The notes under the pieces: generated by a model
The model's database searches: none
The model's input: only the letters and a program-made list of their open reading frames with translations
What the model was told of the DNA's origin: nothing
Assembly (NCBI GenBank): GCA_947458895.1
Contig: CANHBY010000043.1
Coordinates: 1-7,989 of the forward strand
Reading direction: 5' to 3'
DNA: 7,989 nucleotides
Source of the DNA: Burkholderiales bacterium
Lineage (GTDB): Bacteria; Pseudomonadota; Gammaproteobacteria; Burkholderiales; Burkholderiaceae_C
Position numbers and translations under genes: made by a program
Shown here: positions 7,250 through 7,989 of the stretch, piece after piece
Position numbering within the stretch: the stretch's first letter is position 1
Layout of the letters: every line of letters starts with the position of its first letter

Positions 7250-7558
7250 TCACTCTTCACTGAGCTGGTAATCAAGGGCTGGGAAAGGAGTCTCGGGGGC
7301 TTCGTGATCCTGTTCATGTTCAGCTTGTATGTGGTGCTGGGGCCGCAGACCATGGACGTCAGCAAACGGACCGCTCGGCAGGTACAGCAGCGGGTTCATA
7401 TGTGCAGACCCTTGCCCAGCCGGGACGAACAATTTTTCAGGCGCCACCTGCATTGATGCCTTTCGGCTTTCGAGCACCAAGGGGCGCCGCAAAAAGGCCT
7501 TTTTATGGGGGCGTTTTTTGGCTTTAGCTTGGCGCACCAACCTGGCTTTGGCAATCAT
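7250..7558 (-). CDS. Hypothetical small basic protein
   Basis: Encodes 102 residues not recognised as any family. The first 26 residues are strongly basic (MIAKARLVRQAKAKKRPHKK, then AFLRRP). The rest is Pro- and His-rich with an acidic end (EHEQDHEAPETP, ending QLSEE). No signal peptide or membrane segment. The start chosen is the ATG at 7558, because removing the adjacent 147-bp element would place this ATG 7 nt downstream of an AGAGAGG Shine-Dalgarno (7724-7718), as expected for a genuine gene. In the present sequence the ATG overlaps the stop of the element-borne ORF as ATGA. The frame also stays open upstream to a GTG at 7624 inside the element. It ends 77 bp before lon on the same strand. 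It could be a spurious ORF: the opposite strand is also open over much of this stretch. Confidence 0.38.
   Translation of the reverse strand: MIAKARLVRQAKAKKRPHKKAFLRRPLVLESRKASMQVAPEKLFVPAGQGSAHMNPLLYLPSGPFADVHGLRPQHHIQAEHEQDHEAPETPFPALDYQLSEE
7554..7558. repeat. Target-site duplication, left copy (ATCAT)
   Basis: Direct repeat directly abutting the left terminal inverted repeat. It matches the copy at 7706-7710. Read on the minus strand it is ATGAT and supplies the start codon of the hypothetical gene. Confidence 0.6.
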
Positions 7559-7710
7559 CCTAAAAACCGCAGTTGACCGCTTACTTCCGCTGGAAGAACC
7601 TGATGAACGCTCAGAATTTCGCACACGAACCCCATCACCTTTTTGGTGAAAGCGCTACGCACCCGATTGAGCAGCACTGCGGCGCGTCCAACTGCAGTTT
7701 TTAGGATCAT
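7555..7710 (-). CDS. Small ORF spanning the MITE-like element (51 aa, uncertain)
   Basis: Starts at the ATG at 7710 (inside one target-duplication copy) and stops with TGA at 7557-7555 (in the other copy), giving 51 residues beginning MILKTAVGRAAVLLNRVRSA and ending SGQLRFLG. AGAGAGG (7724-7718) lies 7 nt upstream, so it is likely to be translated if this region is transcribed. The reading is probably accidental: the ribosome binding site looks inherited from the gene interrupted by the element, and all but the edge codons is element sequence. The stop overlaps the ATG of the downstream hypothetical gene (ATGA), so termination-reinitiation could keep that gene expressed. No family recognised. 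Confidence 0.3.
   Translation of the reverse strand: MILKTAVGRAAVLLNRVRSAFTKKVMGFVCEILSVHQVLPAEVSGQLRFLG
7559..7705. mobile_element. MITE-like non-autonomous element, 147 bp
   Basis: The ends are inverted copies: CCTAAAAACCGCAGTTG at 7559-7575 and, read on the minus strand, CCTAAAAACTGCAGTTG at 7705-7689 (16 of 17 identical; 19 of 22 if extended). Both ends are flanked by the direct repeat ATCAT (7554-7558 and 7706-7710), as expected of a 5-bp target-site duplication. Just outside the inverted repeats the match switches from inverted to direct, which is the boundary expected of a transposon rather than a plain hairpin. The interior has no transposase and carries a small hairpin, TCACC-TTTTT-GGTGA (7635-7649). 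I do not recognise the parent insertion-sequence family. Confidence 0.65.
7706..7710. repeat. Target-site duplication, right copy (ATCAT)
   Basis: Direct repeat directly abutting the right terminal inverted repeat. Read on the minus strand it is ATGAT and contains the ATG that lies 7 nt after AGAGAGG. Confidence 0.6.
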
Positions 7711-7989
7711 TCAAATGCCTCTCTGGCGAGCACCGGAGCCCCCATGCGACAAGTTTCTGCAATTGCGCAGGCACACGCTTTGAGATATCGCAAGTCATGC
7801 GCAAGCCGCGCAAGCAACGACGAAATGATTCGTTTTTGCGATTGGCTGTACTCGCTAATTTTGAACCCGTGGCGATTCAACCTTGTATCTTTCAATCGTG
7901 AGTTATAGATAGCGGTGGCGGACTGTGGAGCTTGTGGGCGAAGCCAGGCGCGGTGGGCAACTCGTAGAGTTGTCCACGGCAAGTCTGGC
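7707..7989 (-). other. Gene-poor right edge; unrecognised ORF entering from outside
   Basis: No gene is recognised here. One minus-strand frame is open from the window edge to a TGA at 7709-7707, ending VLAREAFE, with a possible TTG start at 7982. Its residues resemble no family I know. A second minus-strand frame is open from the edge to a TAA at 7905-7903. Either could be the tail of a longer gene or of an insertion sequence beyond the window. The stretch also contains a 9-bp-period duplication of GCGCAAGC (7799-7815) and the edge palindrome listed separately. Confidence 0.25.
7953..7977. repeat. Strong palindrome near the right edge
   Basis: GTGGGCAACTC (7953-7963), a 3-nt GTA loop, and GAGTTGTCCAC (7967-7977) pair over 11 bp with one mismatch (a G-U in plus-strand RNA). 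GCCAG (7943-7947) and CTGGC (7985-7989) could close an outer stem. No T-run follows, so it is not a standard terminator. It may be the end structure of a mobile element or repeat that continues outside the window. Confidence 0.5.

Noticed and set aside
7491..7504. Palindrome AAAAAGGCCTTTTT as a regulatory site
   Set aside because: It can be explained by Lys-Lys-Ala-Phe-Leu codons in the hypothetical gene. With no loop it is a poor hairpin.
7329..7649. Plus-strand 106-codon frame opposite the hypothetical basic protein
   Set aside because: No ribosome binding site, odd Trp/Cys-rich start, crosses the boundary of the MITE-like element, and is opposite to the direction of every supported gene.
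7818..7837. Intrinsic terminator on the plus strand (ACGAA-ATGA-TTCGT then T run)
   Set aside because: The stem is only 5 bp and AT-rich, and no plus-strand gene ends there.
7943..7989. Integron attC site
   Set aside because: The folded arms lack the conserved GTTRRRY/RYYYAAC core sites, and no integrase or cassette array is visible.
1..7989. CRISPR arrays, tRNA or rRNA genes
   Set aside because: No spaced direct repeats of suitable length, no cloverleaf with a CCA end, and no rRNA-like stretch seen on either strand.

Overview
The window looks like a chromosomal segment from a beta-proteobacterium, most likely Burkholderiales and perhaps Comamonadaceae. This rests on moderately GC-rich composition and on the protein types: a DctP-type periplasmic binding protein with a paired-cysteine C-terminus, a PAS_7-like sensor, a HutD/Ves protein, and a Lon / 'host attachment' pair. 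The genus is not determined. Every gene I can support lies on the minus strand, so the genes read from the right edge towards the left.

Layout in the direction of transcription. (a) 7989-7250 is a gene-poor accessory stretch. It holds a palindrome at the right edge, an unrecognised ORF entering from outside, a 147-bp MITE-like insertion (7559-7705) with near-perfect terminal inverted repeats and a 5-bp ATCAT target duplication, and a small basic hypothetical protein. (b) 7172-4293 is a probable two-gene operon: a complete LonA-type ATP-dependent protease followed 18 bp later by a PF10116-type 'host attachment' protein. (c) After a 194-bp gap, 4098-2522 holds an EamA/DMT permease and a HutD/Ves-family protein, 5 bp apart. 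(d) After a 126-bp leader with two hairpins, 2395-1 holds a secreted TRAP-type (DctP) binding protein. It is followed 21 bp later, in the same frame, by a membrane sensor with a large periplasmic domain and a PAS domain, cut by the left edge.

Functionally, (d) resembles a ligand-sensing pair: a periplasmic binding protein with no TRAP permease genes visible next to it, co-transcribed with a periplasmic-domain sensor. (b) pairs protein quality control with a small protein of unclear role. (c) pairs a small-molecule exporter or importer with a metabolic regulator-like protein, with no histidine-utilisation genes in view.

The most unusual structure is the small inverted-repeat element. It appears to have inserted exactly across a start codon, so its target duplication copied that ATG. 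The original ribosome binding site now faces a 51-codon ORF spanning the element, whose stop overlaps the duplicated ATG of the displaced gene.
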